NCBI GenBank assembly: GCA_907163345.1
Contig: CAJQUN010001159.1
Span: 34,065 to 98,064, forward strand
Reading direction: 5' to 3'
DNA: 64,000 nucleotides
From: Haberlea rhodopensis
Lineage: Eukaryota; Streptophyta; Magnoliopsida; Lamiales; Gesneriaceae
In this document: piece by piece, positions 1 through 12,952 of the stretch
Layout of the letters: each line of letters starts with the position of its first letter
How positions within the stretch are numbered: the stretch's first letter is position 1
Program-made: the position numbers and the translations under genes
The notes under the pieces: model-generated
Told to the model about the DNA's origin: nothing
What the model saw: the letters and a program-made list of their open reading frames with translations, nothing else
Database searches by the model: none

Positions 1-379
1 TAATTCATCTTCCCTTATACGAGCTATCGCTGTTCATAATTTCATGAACAGACTCGCATTTATTGCATGCAATGGATTGTATCTATTTGTGAATCTCCGT
101 AGAGTGTGGCGAAATTCATCTCAACGAATTTACTTACTCGGAGAGAGATTGGAAGAAGTGAGGTGGTGGTGGGGGTTTCTCTTCGTGTTCGCCCTTTCTC
201 TCTCTAAAATATTTTCCTTTATCTCTCTAGACTGTTGATGATGGAAATATTACTCTGCACTGAGATACCGATGTACGATCCTTGACAGCTTGTTTGTTTC
301 CTAATTAAACTGGCCCATTATTTTTTAAATAAACATTTTTTTCGTTTTGGGTGGGTGGGGTGATTCAAGAAAGACTGAG
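1..379 (+). other. 5' flank of the DUF1336 gene
   Basis: No gene is supported here. The stretch has pyrimidine-rich TTTCTCTCTCT tracts near 195-230, common in plant 5' leaders, and ends at the MGGCVS start codon at 380. A 64-codon open frame at 44-238 shows no recognisable domain and was not accepted. I could not place a convincing TATA box. Confidence 0.3.
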
Positions 380-3300
380 ATGGGTGGATGTGTTTCTCTG
401 CCAGAGAATTGTGTGGGAGGTAAAGTTCGAGGTTCGAGAATGAAGAATTCTAGAAAAAGAAGAAGGGGTTTGAGAAAAAGGGTACCTTCTCAATTGTCTG
501 ATCGATCATCAGATAGAGTCGAAAAGTTTGCACCTTTGGCCGTGGATCGTCACTTTGATAATCCCATTTTTCATGGTTCAGCTCTTTCCTTCCTGTGTAT
601 TTGTTTATAATGGCATTCTTTTCTACATTCAGATAAGTTGATTTTATGTTAGTTATTGTATCTATATGGCGTCATTAATTTCATTTGGCTTGTCTTATTC
701 TGCATTGATTGGAGATGGAAGTTGAAGTAGAGTATATGTTGGAGAGGATTTGTTTCTAGCTGTGAAATCTGAGATATCAAAGAGGAATAGAATATGTGGA
801 GGCGTGAGTTGAGCAGGGTTAACCTGTGAGCCATGTGATTGGAGATTCCATCGACACAGCTTTTATTATTTGGGATCTCGTGAGATGGCTCATGAACTTT
901 TTATTGTTATTTATTTATGAAATATATATTACATAATATTTATTAATGACCTATTACGTTTGCAAAAACTGAATGATTAATTTTCATCTATTTTTGTTTT
1001 TGACACTTTGATTCAATTTTCGCATCATAATATAGTGTATGATATCCTATTTTGCATTCTATTTTGAATCTAATTATGATAAGCTAGTTCAATGAGTGTT
1101 CGGAGCACAATCTTGAAAATTCACAAGCCTAGCTATAAGCCTGAAAATTTTTAAAAGTTCAACTCGAGCTCAACCCCAAGTCCCAACCCCAGTACAACCC
1201 TATATGGGACTTAATGTTACCATGTTAGGGATATTAGAATGTTGGGAGTTGATGTACTTCGGAATTAAAATGATAAAAAGTAGACTAATATTTTGCATCA
1301 CTTCCACACAATTGAAGCTGTAAAATACTGTCATCACGAGGCTGGTAGAACTTGATTGATAACCAATCGCTTGTAGATTACTAAACCGTTTCAGGATCTT
1401 GTGGGGTGGGTAATTATTACTGAAATCTTATTTTTTATTTAGTGGTTCTTTCAGGGGATAAAAATTTCTTGCTATTGGAGTGGTATGTAAGCTTAATTTT
1501 CTTCTAGATGGATTGGATTGTTAATAAGTAGTTAATTTACTCAAAACAGAACTTCATGGAGGATTCAATTGCCTATGCGCTTCAATTTTAATATTCTAGG
1601 CTGTTGAGTGTTGAGGGAGTTCTTATCTATATAATTCTGATTTCAGGAAGTGTTGAGGAAGCATGGTTTGATTCTGCTGCAGTGCTTGACTCGGACTGGA
1701 GCGATGAAGATTTTCATAGTGTTCCTGACGGTAAGCTAAACTCTTATATTTTTCCTCTCTCTACAATTCAGTTATCCAAGCTTCTAGTGAAGTTTGTGTT
1801 ATTTCTGCAGATGTTCTCTCTCTAAATGGCATCGATGGCACATCCAGATCAGACATTTTTTCTCCCAGAAGTACAAGTCATGCGGATGGTGATGTCAGCA
1901 TCATACACGAATCTTATGTTGAACACACTGAGGGCTTGCCGACCGCAAATTCTGCATGCCTTTCGGTTAATGGATCAGCTAAAAGCGGAGTGCCTCCTAG
2001 TGATTCCGAATGCAGAGCGAAATCTGATGGACATTTCAGTGAAGCGAAGCCTGTATATCTGGATGAGAAATCCGGCTCCGGTGGAGACGATGTCGGTGGT
2101 GATGACAGTTTGTTGGATAATTGTGGAATTCTTCCAAACAACTGTTTGCCTTGTCTAGTTTCGTCTGTTCCCTCTGTCGAGAAAAGAAGCTCTAGCCCTC
2201 CCAATACAAGGAAAAAGGCTGCCCTGAAACTTTCGTTCAAATGGCGAGAAGGACATCCTGCAGCCAATATACGTGAGTGAATAAATATTTTTATGATGTT
2301 GTGATATCATCAACATTACATTATCTGCGTATGGTGGCTGAGAAATTCTATAGATGGGTATCATTAAACATAGTCACCTTTATCTTCATAATATTTAATT
2401 GATTAACCTTAGGACTGGCTCATTGGATTCAATTCTTATGTTCATTGAGTTTACTTCGTAGTTTTATAAAAAAAGGTAATCGTTACTGATCCATTTGCGG
2501 AAGGGATGCAAAATGTTGCGTAACTGTCATTGTGGATGGTTTCGAGACTATGATTCTTTTACCTACAAACCACACATACCTGGAAAAGAAATCTGTCAAC
2601 AAGTGTCATCACATACCTCTGGATTTAACAACTTCACGAAATTGAATTTGAATGGTGGGAAGATTCTGACCTCATCTTTTTGGATGTGGTGCTGGGATGA
2701 AATTCCTTTCTTTTTATGTTTCAAAGGATTCCCCAAAAGTGCCGATATTTGTATTTTGATCCAGAGAAATATTCAAAAAACTGTAAAAGCCAGGCTCTTG
2801 TACCTACTCTGGCTATGTTTGGACATCTGAAATTTACTATAAGCACAATGATTATCTAATGTTTTGGGAATATGGATCATCCATAAAGCTATGTTCGTTC
2901 AGGCTTAGTATGTAAGTCGTAGCAAGTATATAAAATTCTGGTTAACTCTTGGACAAGTTAGAAGCTTAGAAAATGAATTCTAGTAATAACTGCTTATGAA
3001 TTTGAAAACATATCTGGTCTTTCTGTGTTCCAGTTTCATCAAAAGCATTACTTCATAGACCTATAGCTGGTTCTCAAGTACCATTCTGTCCGTTAGAGAA
3101 GAGTGTGACCGACAGTTGGTCATACATTGAGCCTGGAAGTTTCAAGATTAGGGGAATTAATTATTTCAGGTAACAAAATTATACTCGTCTTGCTCATAAT
3201 TGTGTTTAGAACCTAATAAAGTCTCTCGTTCTATATTAATATCCAAATGCATGTTATCTGTAAAGGGATAAAAAGAAGGAGCCTGCCTCAGAATTTTCAG

Positions 3301-4601
3301 CATATTATCCCTTTGGCCTTGATGTATTTTTATCTCAGAGAAAAATTAATCACATTGCTCGATTTGTGGAACTTCCTGTTGTTAATTCTTTGGGGAAACT
3401 TCCACAAATTCTCGTGGTAAATGTTCAGGTAATGGTTACACTGCACCAAGTAGATTGATCTTTATTTCCGTTAACAACAAATGAAACCATACATATTTAC
3501 TTCTTCCGAACATTTTTTTCTCTTTAAAGGGAAAAAAGAGATGTTTTAACTACGTGAAAATGAATGTGACACTGGCATGTTTTGTTGTTTTACAGATACC
3601 ATTATATCCAACTGCGATTTTCCAGGGTGAAACAGACGGGGAAGGAATAAGTTTCGTTATGTATTTCAAGCTTTCTGATAGCTTTGCCAAGGAAATTTCA
3701 GCCCATGTTCAAGAAAAGATTAGGGTGAGGGAATCGATAAATTTAATTTTAATGTTAGCAATACTCTTTTAAAATCCAGATGATTATTTTGTTTGCTGCT
3801 ATGGCGAAAATATTGTGTCATACCTGTTTCTCTTTTCAGTTTTAATCCATGCATTTATAATTTTCCAATCACAGAAGCTAATAGATAATGAAGTAGAAAA
3901 AGTTAAAGGTTTTCGTGGAGACACATTCATACCCTATAGAGAAAGGTTGAAGATATTGGGCCGTGTAGCAAATGTGGACGACCTTCCTCTAAGTGCTGCA
4001 GAGAGGAAGCTCATGCATGCCTACAATGAGAAACCAGTTCTTTCGCGTCCCCAACATGAATTTTACACTGTAAGTGTGAGCCTCAAATTGATAGGATCTC
4101 TGTTAACTTCTCAAAAATCTTTGAATCTTGAAGGCTTTTTCTTTATTAGGGTGAAAGCTACTTTGAGATCGATTTGGATATGCACAGATTTAGCTACATT
4201 TCAAGAAAAGGTTTCGAAACATTCATAGATAGACTAAAGCTTTGTGTATTGGATTTCGGATTAACAATACAGGTACATACCATTCGAGTCAACGTTTTTT
4301 ATATATTACCCGTTCCATGCATACAGATGAATGATCATTGCATGTCATTCATTTTAAAGCATATATTAAGGATACATATCATTTATATGCATGAATGAAA
4401 CACGATATGAATAACAATTGAAACAACAGATCTTGACGTGACGAGTCACGTATCTAATGCAAACAATTTATGTGTATGTTTCAGGGTAACAAAGCGGAAG
4501 AGTTGCCAGAACATGTCTTGTGCTGCATACGTTTAAACACAATTGATTATTTGAATTATCAACAGCTCGGGTTTCCAGAAAAACCCCTTGAATCGGTGTA
4601 A
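380..4601 (+). CDS. DUF1336 / EDR2 C-terminal-like protein, nine exons
   Basis: Exons read by eye: 380-575, 1647-1730, 1811-2272, 3034-3169, 3266-3428, 3596-3724, 3875-4069, 4150-4272, 4485-4601. All introns are GT-AG, all phases agree, and the spliced frame is 534 codons plus TAA. The start at 380 is chosen because it gives MGGCVS, a glycine-2 context typical of N-myristoylated plant proteins of this group. An in-frame upstream extension exists but lacks that feature. Residues about 25-250 are low-complexity, Ser/Asp-rich and probably disordered. The C-terminal half (about 255-534) is the DUF1336 module, with PLEKSVTDSWSYIEPGSFKIRG, YYPFGLDVFLSQRKINHIAR, LPQILVVNVQIPLYP and a YFEIDLDMHRFSYISRKG segment. 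In EDR2 this module follows PH and START domains; here they are absent, as in the short DUF1336 subfamily. The biochemical role is unknown; membrane or lipid association is inferred. No frame breaks were seen, so it is probably functional. Confidence 0.9.
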
Positions 4602-6741
4602 AATATCGGGGAGATGATGACAATACATTTGATGTATTCTTTGAATGGATGATCTCTTTTCCAGGCCTCCATCTGTCCCTGTCTCTCATTTTTTCTCATA
4701 TTTTGAATGAATCTTTTATTCGTTCGACGACATTATTATACAAGTTTGAATATCGTTGACGAAAATGAGATCTTCGGTAAGGGAAGTAGGCGAAGGTTAA
4801 ACTTTAAATTTTGTGCCGCCTGAAGCTGCGGCAATGCATGGAATTTTACTTTTGGGATAAAGTAAGAACACTTGCAAGAAAAGGGATTCTCTTTAATGGA
4901 TGGAGGAATTACTCCCCAAGGCTTTCCTTTTACTTCCAGTTATGTTATGTAAGTTGATTCTTTCCAGATCCACTTGTTTTTAGCTACATAATATCCTTGG
5001 CTAGCCTTTCAGTTAAAATTCTCATATGCAGCCTTCACGTCGACTCCATGATAAATTGCACCGTGATATTTAGACTTGGTAAGGTTTGAACTGGAACTTG
5101 AGTTACTCATTGAGCTAGTTAAACTAATTCAAATTTGAGTGCGAAGTAGATAGTATATGAGGCGAACGTTGTATTTCTTTTTATCAGTAAAAAATATTTA
5201 TTCCGTGCTCGAATCCCAAAACTTTTACAATATATCAGAGTTTTACTAGATTAAGACATTTCGATATTACTAGATTAAGACAAGCTAAATGTATTAGAAA
5301 GCAGTCCGACAATGAATATAGACGAATACGATTTGATTTTTGCAGTTTCTATTAGCATGTCTAAATTTGTTTACTCTTGCCTGGAAACGTTGTATTAATT
5401 AATGGGATAATGACAATTGTACAAGTTATTTTTGAACCAACCTCACGAGCTTTTGAACGATAATGTAAATGCTCGAGCTCGATAGTAATCAAGTTCGAGT
5501 TGAACGACTCATGAGCGTTCTAGTTCGGTACTGATTGTGATGTCCAGCAGCGGAGCGACCTTGGAGCAAGATGATTGTGATGTCCAGTGGTGGAGCGACC
5601 TTGAGGAAAGGGGGGCAAGTGCCCCTTTGCAACAATTTATATTTTAATCCCAAAAAATTATTGTTTTTATGTTAATATTTTTGGACCCTCTTTAAACAAA
5701 AATTCCGCGTCCACTACTGGATTGATGTCCAATACCAAGTTAACAAGATTAGCGAGCACATCTCTTCCACCATTATTGGAAAGTAAATAGTGACAAATTT
5801 ACAAACAACATAGAACATAACTCCCTCTTCACAATATAATGCAATTTGAAGTTCCCTGAAAGCAACACTACAGAATCTTTCGGTTTCAGCTTACATCATG
5901 ATGAAGAACCTTGCAAATAAAAACATTGATGATTCCATATGATTTCAAAAAATGTTCCAGGAAATTATATATAAAAGTTTTATTTGTTTTAATGTTTTAA
6001 ACTTGAGTCCCAGTACCTTCCAATTTTATTTTATTTTTTTAATTCTTTTTTCCATTGGAGCGTTTGCATGACATTGTACATTTTGATGCCTTGTTAAAAA
6101 TGGCTAAAATGACCAAGAAAACAAAGATAGCCAATCAAAATTGCAGAGAAGCAAACCTAGAAAACTAGAAAAACAAATTCTCTCTAATAAATATGTACAA
6201 CTTGCCAGTAATTTTCCAGGAGAGAAATCTTGAACCATGACTCTAAGATTCCACGTTTTTTTTTCGTAGAATTTTTTTTATTAAATGAGCATTAGAGATG
6301 CTCTAACCCAAAAAATACAATAAACAAAATTTAAAACAAGACCAAATTCATGAAAAAGCCAAAAGCACAAAAAATCTATATTGGTTCTGGTAATCTCAAG
6401 CAAAGTAAATGATGATTAAACCAAACTAGCGCAGAGTATGGATAAATTCCAAGTTTATTCGCTGTAATCAACTGCCAAGATCTTATTTTTACCAACTCAA
6501 CTGTAGTAGCAACTGGAATCTCCTCATTCATGAACAATTTTTTTTATTACGAGATTAACCAAATACTCCAAATAATACACTCCCAGATGGTGAGCCACCT
6601 GGACAAGATAATCATTATTGAAACTGAACTTATACTTCAGCGCCAACCCGTGATTCCATCTCGCTGAATCCATACAAAGCCGAATAGGAAGAACACTGCA
6701 TCTTCTGCAAATCCATCTCAAACGAAGGGCCAAGATTCACC
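4602..6741. other. Intergenic DNA with degenerate repeat remnants
   Basis: No gene was recognised. 5532-5611 is a 40-bp tandem duplication of a unit beginning TGATTGTGATGTCCAG. It is followed by GGGGGGCAAGTGCCCC near 5609-5624, which resembles the edge of a common plant non-autonomous repeat. 5080-5530 contains CTCGAG/GAGCTCGA-rich text like the interior of hAT-type MITEs, without clear ends. A minus-strand open frame at 6524-6733 has no recognised domain. The rest is AT-rich unique sequence. Confidence 0.4.
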
Positions 6742-7099
6742 TGTGTGTACACACAACAAGTGGACACAGGCAAACACTAAAAAGTTAATTTGTAATTTTC
6801 TAGTTTAAACTTAGAGAAATCTATAGAGCTCTTGCATTATATGTGCCAACTAATTCATTAAATGAGTTGTAGAACTATCTAGGAGTTTAGACAACTATAT
6901 AAATACTCGTAGGAATTCTCTGTAATTGAACAAGTGAAAACAATATGCATTCAAACATTAATGATGGCAGCTCATTCCTTATTCATTAATTCAATTCTGC
7001 AACATTAAACAAATCAATCCATAACTAAATCATAACCTGGTAAAGCATATTATTGCATTCCCATCCTTATTTCTCTTCATGTTTCCGCTACACCAAACA
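6742..7099 (+). mobile_element. 5' LTR of Copia element 1 (partial element)
   Basis: This segment lies immediately 5' of a tRNA-Met-type primer binding site and a Copia gag start, so it is read as the 5' LTR of a plus-strand Ty1/Copia element. A TATATAAA box sits at 6896-6903. The right end is placed at the CA of CCAAACA. The left end at TGTGTGTACACAC is tentative because no second LTR copy exists here for comparison. The rest of this element was lost at the junction with the second Copia element at 7492. Confidence 0.6.
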
Positions 7100-7103
7100 A
7101 ATC

Positions 7104-7115
7104 TGGTATCAGAGC
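7104..7115 (+). promoter_or_regulatory. Primer binding site (initiator tRNA-Met type)
   Basis: TGGTATCAGAGC is the canonical complement of the 3' end of plant initiator tRNA-Met, used by most Copia and many Gypsy elements to prime minus-strand DNA synthesis. It lies four bases after the proposed LTR end. Confidence 0.85.
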
Positions 7116-7145
7116 TGTTAATGGCTTTGATCAATCACCCAGAAA

Positions 7146-7491
7146 ATGGCAGCAATCACAACAATGTTCAAGTACTTTCCGAGTGAAGTACCAATATTCG
7201 AAGGCGAGCTTACGATTATTGGAGCAACGAGATGATGATTGTCTTCATCTCTCATGATTTGTGGGATGTAGTTGAAAATGATTATTCAGAGCCACCTGTA
7301 GATGGAGATTCTGCAAATTGGACAGCATCACAAGAGAAGCAATACAAGGAAAATCAAAGGAAGGATGCCACAACACTTCCATATATTAAACAAGGGGTAA
7401 GTAAATCCATTTATCCAAGAATTTTCAGCAAAAGAAAAGCAAAAGATGCGTGGGGAAGTTTAAGGAAAGAGTTTAAAGGCAATGACAAAGT
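7146..7491 (+). pseudogene. Copia gag N-terminal fragment, frameshifted and truncated
   Basis: The reading begins with an ATG at 7146 (MAAITTMFKYF...VPIFEGE) and continues, after a one-base frame change near 7208-7212, as YDYWSNEMMIVFISHDLWDVVENDY and then KDATTLPYIKQGVSKSIYPRI. This is the DUF4219/UBN2-type N-terminal part of Copia Gag, whose YxYWxxxMxxxL pattern is diagnostic. It stops abruptly at 7491, where another element's LTR begins, so capsid C-terminus, nucleocapsid and pol are missing. Non-functional. Confidence 0.8.
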
Positions 7492-8970
7492 TGTTAGGAA
7501 TCAATCAAGCAATACGCAGCGGAAAATAAAACTTGATTCCTACTAGTGGACCTATACAAAGTTAATCATACCGAGATTGATAAGAATCATACCCTTGTAG
7601 AGTGTTTGTAGCAGAATCCTCGTTGCAAGACCACGAGTCACGAACAAAGATTTGCACCTTCGTCTCTACGGTATCCACACGATCAAATCGAAAAAGGTGT
7701 TCAAGAACAAGTTGCTAGACTCGTTCTTAAACCAAAACAAGAGTCACGGTTCAAGACCGATCAAACGATGGCCGTTAATCTCACTATTCACGGCGGCGGC
7801 GGCCGTGATGTTTGTATGAGAGTGGCGGCGGCCGAGAGCTTCTATTGAGGTGGCTACTAGGTTTTAAAATTATTAACTCTTAATCTTAATCAAAACCTTA
7901 TTAGTTTATATATATTAGATTTAATTAAAAGGCTTTCCAAAAGCCTTATTGACCCATACCCAATATATTAATTAAATCCATGTATCTAATATTTATAATT
8001 AAGACTCTTCTTAATTAATTAATTCATCCAATGAATTATATCTCCCTTTATTGATTTAATTTTTTGTGTGACCCGATAGGATCTTGCAATGTTGGCAGCG
8101 ACATAAAATCTAATTTTATGTCACAAGCAATGAGCGGTATCTAGCAACACATCAATGCTTCCCAAATTACAAGAATGTCATTGACTCGACATAACCTACG
8201 GACTGTGATAATATTAACCATGTAATTTAATCCCTTTATCCAATGTGTTTAGATTGAACACGAGTCATGGAATAGTCATACTCGTATATTCAATCTTTTA
8301 TTTCTTGATCCCCAAGTAGAACTAGAATAAACGAATAAGCTCGATATCACATATCGACTCATTCGAGCACGGCCATGCATTTTAGTCTTACTTGATCAAG
8401 GGCCCAAACACTTCTCCTGTTATATAGGAGGGTCAAATCCTTTCTTGATCACTCAACATCCCTCTACATAATTCGTGGTGTATCCAATGATTGTCTTTAT
8501 AGTTTACCCTGTTACAGGTAACGTTTGACAATATCAAGATACATGACTCCTTATGTTGGGATATCTGGTGATCTCAAGTCGTAAGGATTACATACATTAT
8601 TATCACTATGAGAATTGCTTATGACGTTCATATAACTATCCATGTAGCATTCTCATGGTGGGTCTGTCCAGTACATCGTTCTCTAACATGCACCCATGTG
8701 TTGATTTGATATCTCATATCTATGAACAATTCATCAATCAAAACATACTAGTCTCAATGCATTATCATTATCCTGATTCATGATAATACTTGACTAGGGA
8801 CACTCTTTAAGAACAATACAATATTATTCTAAGGACATTAACTTATATATTAATTCATGTTACACAGATATTCGAATAATATATAATAATGAATTGCCAT
8901 TAATAAAACCATAATACATTGTATATCATAAACAATCATCTAATGAGTTGTCTTAGGGCATATCCCAACA
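7492..8970 (-). repeat. 3' LTR of Copia element 2
   Basis: On the minus strand it starts TGTTGGGATATGCCC at 8970 and ends at 7492, with terminal TG...CA dinucleotides and TGTTA/TCCCAACA ends. No open frame of interest lies in it. It includes a GC-rich GGCGGCGGC patch near 7790-7850 that contrasts with the AT-rich surroundings. Its left end directly abuts the Copia 1 gag fragment. Confidence 0.8.
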
Positions 8971-8985
8971 AATCTCCCACTTGCA

Positions 8986-10605
8986 CTAAGACCAATCAGA
9001 CATATACTTAATGCCTAGAGATCTAGTATGACGATCATGCTTATGTTGTGATAGTGGCTTCGTCAGTGGGTCAGATACATTATCATCAGTTGGTACTTTG
9101 CATATTTTTACATCTCCTCTTTCAACGATTTCTCGAATGAAATGAAAGCGCCGGAGTATGTGCTTGGATCTTTGGTGTGATCTAAGTTCCTTAGCCAATG
9201 CGATGGCTCCATTGTTGTCACAATAGAGTTCAATCGGATCTAATATGCTAGGCATCACCCCAAGTTCAGAGATGAACTTCTTGATCCAAACAGCTTCCTT
9301 TGCTGCATCTGAGGCAGCAATGTATTCAGCTTCAGTTGTAGAATCGACTACTGTCTCTTGCTTTGAACTCTTCCAGCTTACAGCACCTCCATTTAGGCAA
9401 AACACATATCCTGATTGCGATCGGAAATCATCTTTGTCGGTTTGGAAGCTTGCATCAGTGTAACCTATTACATTGAGCTCTTCCTCACCTCCATAAATCA
9501 AGAATGTATCCTTAGTTCTTCTCAAGTACTTCAGGATATTCTTGACAGCAATCCAGTGACATTCACCTGGATCAACCTGATATCTGTTCGTCATGCTCAG
9601 AGCATACGAGACAACGGGACGAGTACATATCATGTCATACATGATAGATCCAATAGCTGACGCATATGGAATCTTACTCATGTGATGTCTCTCATCTGGT
9701 GTTGAAGGACACTGATTCTTCGAGAGATGTATCCCATGTGTCATAGGCACGAATCCTTTCTTTGATTCTTGCATGCTAAACCGTTTTAGCACTTTGTCTA
9801 TGTATGTACTTTGACTTAGGCCAAGCAATCTTCTTGATCTATCTCTATAGATCTTGATACCTAATACATAAGTGGCCTCACCCAAGTCTTTCATAGAAAA
9901 GCAATTCCCTAGCCAAATCTTTACAGATTGTAAGGCAGGGATATCATTCCCAATGAGAAGTATGTCATCTACATACAATATTAGGAAGATAATTATGCTC
10001 CCACTGACCTTCTTGTAGACACAAGGTTCATCTACGTTTTTGATGAAACCAAACTCTTTGACTGCATCATCAAAACGAAGATTCCAACTCCGAGAAGCTT
10101 GCTTCAATCCATAAATGGATCGTTGTAGCTTGCATACCTTTCCAGCATCCTTTGGATCGACAAAACCCTCAGGTTGTGTCATGTACACATCCTCAAGTAA
10201 ATTTCCATTAAGGAAAGCTGTTTTGACATCCATCTGCCAGATTTCATAGTCATGAAATGCAGCTATTGCAAGTAAGATCCTAATGGATTTAACCATGGCA
10301 ACTGGCGAAAAAGTTTCATCATAGTCAATACCATGAATTTGTTTGAAACCTTTTGCAACCAGTCGACCTTTAAAGGTTTGTACATTACCATCCATGTCGG
10401 TCTTTTTCTTGAAAATCCATTTGCACCCTATGGGTCTTACCCCTTCAGGCGGGTCAACCAAAGTCCATACTTGGTTTGCATACATGGATTCCATCTCAGA
10501 TTTCATGGCCTCTTGCCATTTCTCAGAATCAGGGCCCATTATAGCTTCTTGATAAGATGACGGTTCATCCTCATCAATAAGTAGTAAGTCACCTTGTTGA
10601 GTCAC
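8986..10605 (-). pseudogene. Copia reverse transcriptase and RNase H (element 2)
   Basis: A 539-codon open stretch carries the Copia RT/RNase H block. The RT part includes GCKWIFKKK near residue 60, RLVAKGFKQ, QMDVKTAFLNG and the catalytic YVDDILLIGND motif (about 215-225). The RNase H part shows YTDASF, STTEAEY and YCDNNGA, supplying the acidic catalytic residues, and ends TKPLSQHKH. Upstream in the same polyprotein there are an in-frame TAG near 10619 and a TGA near 10870, so this is only the open end of a broken pol gene. RT copies the element's RNA into DNA in cytoplasmic particles. The domain itself looks nearly intact. Confidence 0.9.
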
Positions 10606-11641
10606 AAGAAATCCATATCTCTATGGCTCACGGTGTTCTCTTACAGACCTACGCTGGGCTTGTGTCTCTTGAGCAGGCATTTCATCCACAACAGCTTGTG
10701 GTGTCTGCTCTGTTTCCATCTCAATATCATGTTCAATGTTTTCTCGTGGTTGAACTTCACTAAGTTCTATTTGTCTCCCACTGGTTCTTCTCGAAATAAA
10801 TTCTCTTTCAAGAAAGACACCAGTCCGAGCAACAACTACTTTGTTCTCGGTGGGATAATAGAAATAGTATCATTTCGTTTCCTTAGGATACCCCACAAAT
10901 AAACACTTATCAGATTTGGGTCCAAGTTTATTGGAGGCGTGACGTCTCACGTAAGCCTCACACCCCCCAAATCTTCATAAAAGACATACTAGGACGCTTC
11001 TTAGTCCATATCTCATATGGTGTCTTTTCTACTGATTTAGATGGAACACGGTTCAGTATAAATATTGATGTTTCTAAAGCATGTCCCCAAAAGGAAGTCG
11101 GAAGATCTGCATGACTCATCATTGATCGAACCATGTCCAACAAAGTTCGATTTCTCCTTTCGGATACACCATTCCATTGTGGAGTATACGGAGGTGTGAG
11201 TTGTGGGACTATCCCACACTCCTTTAGATAGTCATGAAACTCTTGGCTTAGGTATTCTTCTCCTCGATCTGATCGGAGGGTTTTGATACTTTTGCCAAGT
11301 TGGTTTTGTACTTCATTCTTGAAATCTTTGAACTTTTCAAATGTTTCATGTTTATATTTCATCAGGTACACATACCCATATCTACTGAAGTCATCAGTAA
11401 ATGTAACGAAGTATTGAAAACCACCTCTAGCTTGTGTGCTTATTGGTCCACATACATCACTATGTAAGACTCAATAAATCATTCGTCCTTTCAACATGTC
11501 CCTTGAAAGGAGCTTTAGTCATCTTGCCCATTAAACAAGATTCACATGTTTCATATGATTCAAAATCAAATGAATCTAACACCCCATCCTTATGAAGTTT
11601 TGATATGCGACTATCGTTTATATGGCCCAAGCGACAATGTC
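10606..11641 (-). pseudogene. Copia integrase region (element 2), broken
   Basis: Reading down the minus strand, the GAG-pre-integrase HCRLGHIN zinc-binding signature lies just after an in-frame TGA at the end of the gag-protease frame. The integrase core follows in an open frame at 11371-10958, with LRSDRGEEY, PPYTPQWNGVSERRNRTLLDM and FWGHALETSIFILNRVPSK. The DDE-type D and E positions are visible in these motifs. The frame breaks at a six-G run near 10958-10965, where one extra G appears to shift the frame. Later parts (GYPKETK, then the linker to RT) carry more stops. Non-functional. Confidence 0.85.
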
Positions 11642-12952
11642 AGAGATAAGTTGGATTTAAATCATTATTCTTAATCCTTTTAGTATTTATGTTATAGACA
11701 GGCATATCTAGATTTAAAACACAAAGACCATTAATCAATTGTGCACTAGCATAAAACATATCATTCAAATAAATGGAGCAACACTTGTCCTTTATAATAA
11801 ATGAAAAACCAATCTTGTCCAAACAACAAATTGAAATAATGTTTCTAGTAATAGATGGCACAAAATAACAGTCTTGTAAATCTAATAATAAACCAGAAGG
11901 CAAAGTTAAAGAGTAATCTCCTATAGCTAATGCAGCAACTCTTGCTCCATTTTCCACTCGGAGATCAACATCGCCTTTCGCCAACATCCTACTCCTTTTG
12001 AGATCCTGCACATTAACACAAATGTGAGAACCACATCCAGTATCTAATACCCATGATGAAAAAGTAGATAAATTGACTTCTATAACAAAAATACCTGAAG
12101 TGGAAGTCACACTTCCCTTTGTCTTCTTAAGATCTTCCAGATATAATTTGCAGTTCCTCTTCCAATGACCGGTCTCACCGCAATGGAAGCAGTTCCCTTC
12201 CTTAGCCACTCCTCCCTTTGGCTTGAGTGCAGAAGCATGAGGCTTAGACTTAACAAAGACTTTCTTGTTCTTCTTAAAGCCTTTTGCTTTAGTCTTTCTC
12301 TTGCTCTTATTCACAATAAGAACATTAGTGGGCTTAGACTTCTTTGAGTTTGCTTCATATGTTCTCAACATACCAAGCAATTGCGGTAGAGTCTTTTCGA
12401 TTTCAATCATATTGTAATTCAAGACAAATTGACTGTAGCTATCAGGCAACGATTGCAAGATTACGTCAGTAGCCAACTCTTGGTCCAATGGAAAACCCAG
12501 CTTCTCAAGATTCTCAATGTACCCAATCATCTTTAGTACATGAGTTCCAACAAGGCTTCCTTCTACCATTCTGCACTGGAATAACGCTCTAGAGACGTCA
12601 TACCTCTCTTGTCTAGCTTGTTGTTGGTAGAGTTGCTTTAAGTGCTCGATCATATCGAACGCCTCCATTTCCTCATGTTGCTTCTGAAGCTCAGAGTTCA
12701 TGGTGGCAAGCATAAGGCAACCAACATCAAGTGCGTTATTCTGATGCTTCTTGTAAGCATCCTTATCGGTTTTAGCGGCCGTTACGGGAGGTTCCTCAGC
12801 AGGTAAGGGTTCCTCTAGGACATATTGATTTTTCTCTTGTTTGAGGACAATCCTCAAATTCCTATATCAGTCTAGGAAATTAGTCCCATTCAGTTTGTCC
12901 TTCTCAAGGACCGATCGCAATGATAGTGTGCTAGTTAAGTTGTTGATGCCAT
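11640..12952 (-). pseudogene. Copia gag-protease region (element 2)
   Basis: The gag part includes LRIVLKQEKNQYVLEEPLP, then a UBN2-type capsid region. A CCHC zinc knuckle CFHCGETGHWKRNC (C-X2-C-X4-H-X4-C) follows, and then the aspartic protease with WVLDTGCGSHIC. The longest open stretch is 12857-11640 (405 codons). Upstream, the expected NFLDW has a TGA at the tryptophan codon (about 12866), and downstream the tryptophan before HCRLGH is also TGA. Both fit TGG-to-TGA transitions. Gag forms the particle and the protease cuts the polyprotein; this copy cannot make either in full. Confidence 0.88.

Noticed and set aside
1..238. 64-codon open frame at the left edge
   Set aside because: Hydrophobic text without a domain, next to a likely 5' leader; probably chance.
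6524..6733. 69-codon minus-strand open frame
   Set aside because: I could not link it to a transposase, reverse transcriptase or host family.
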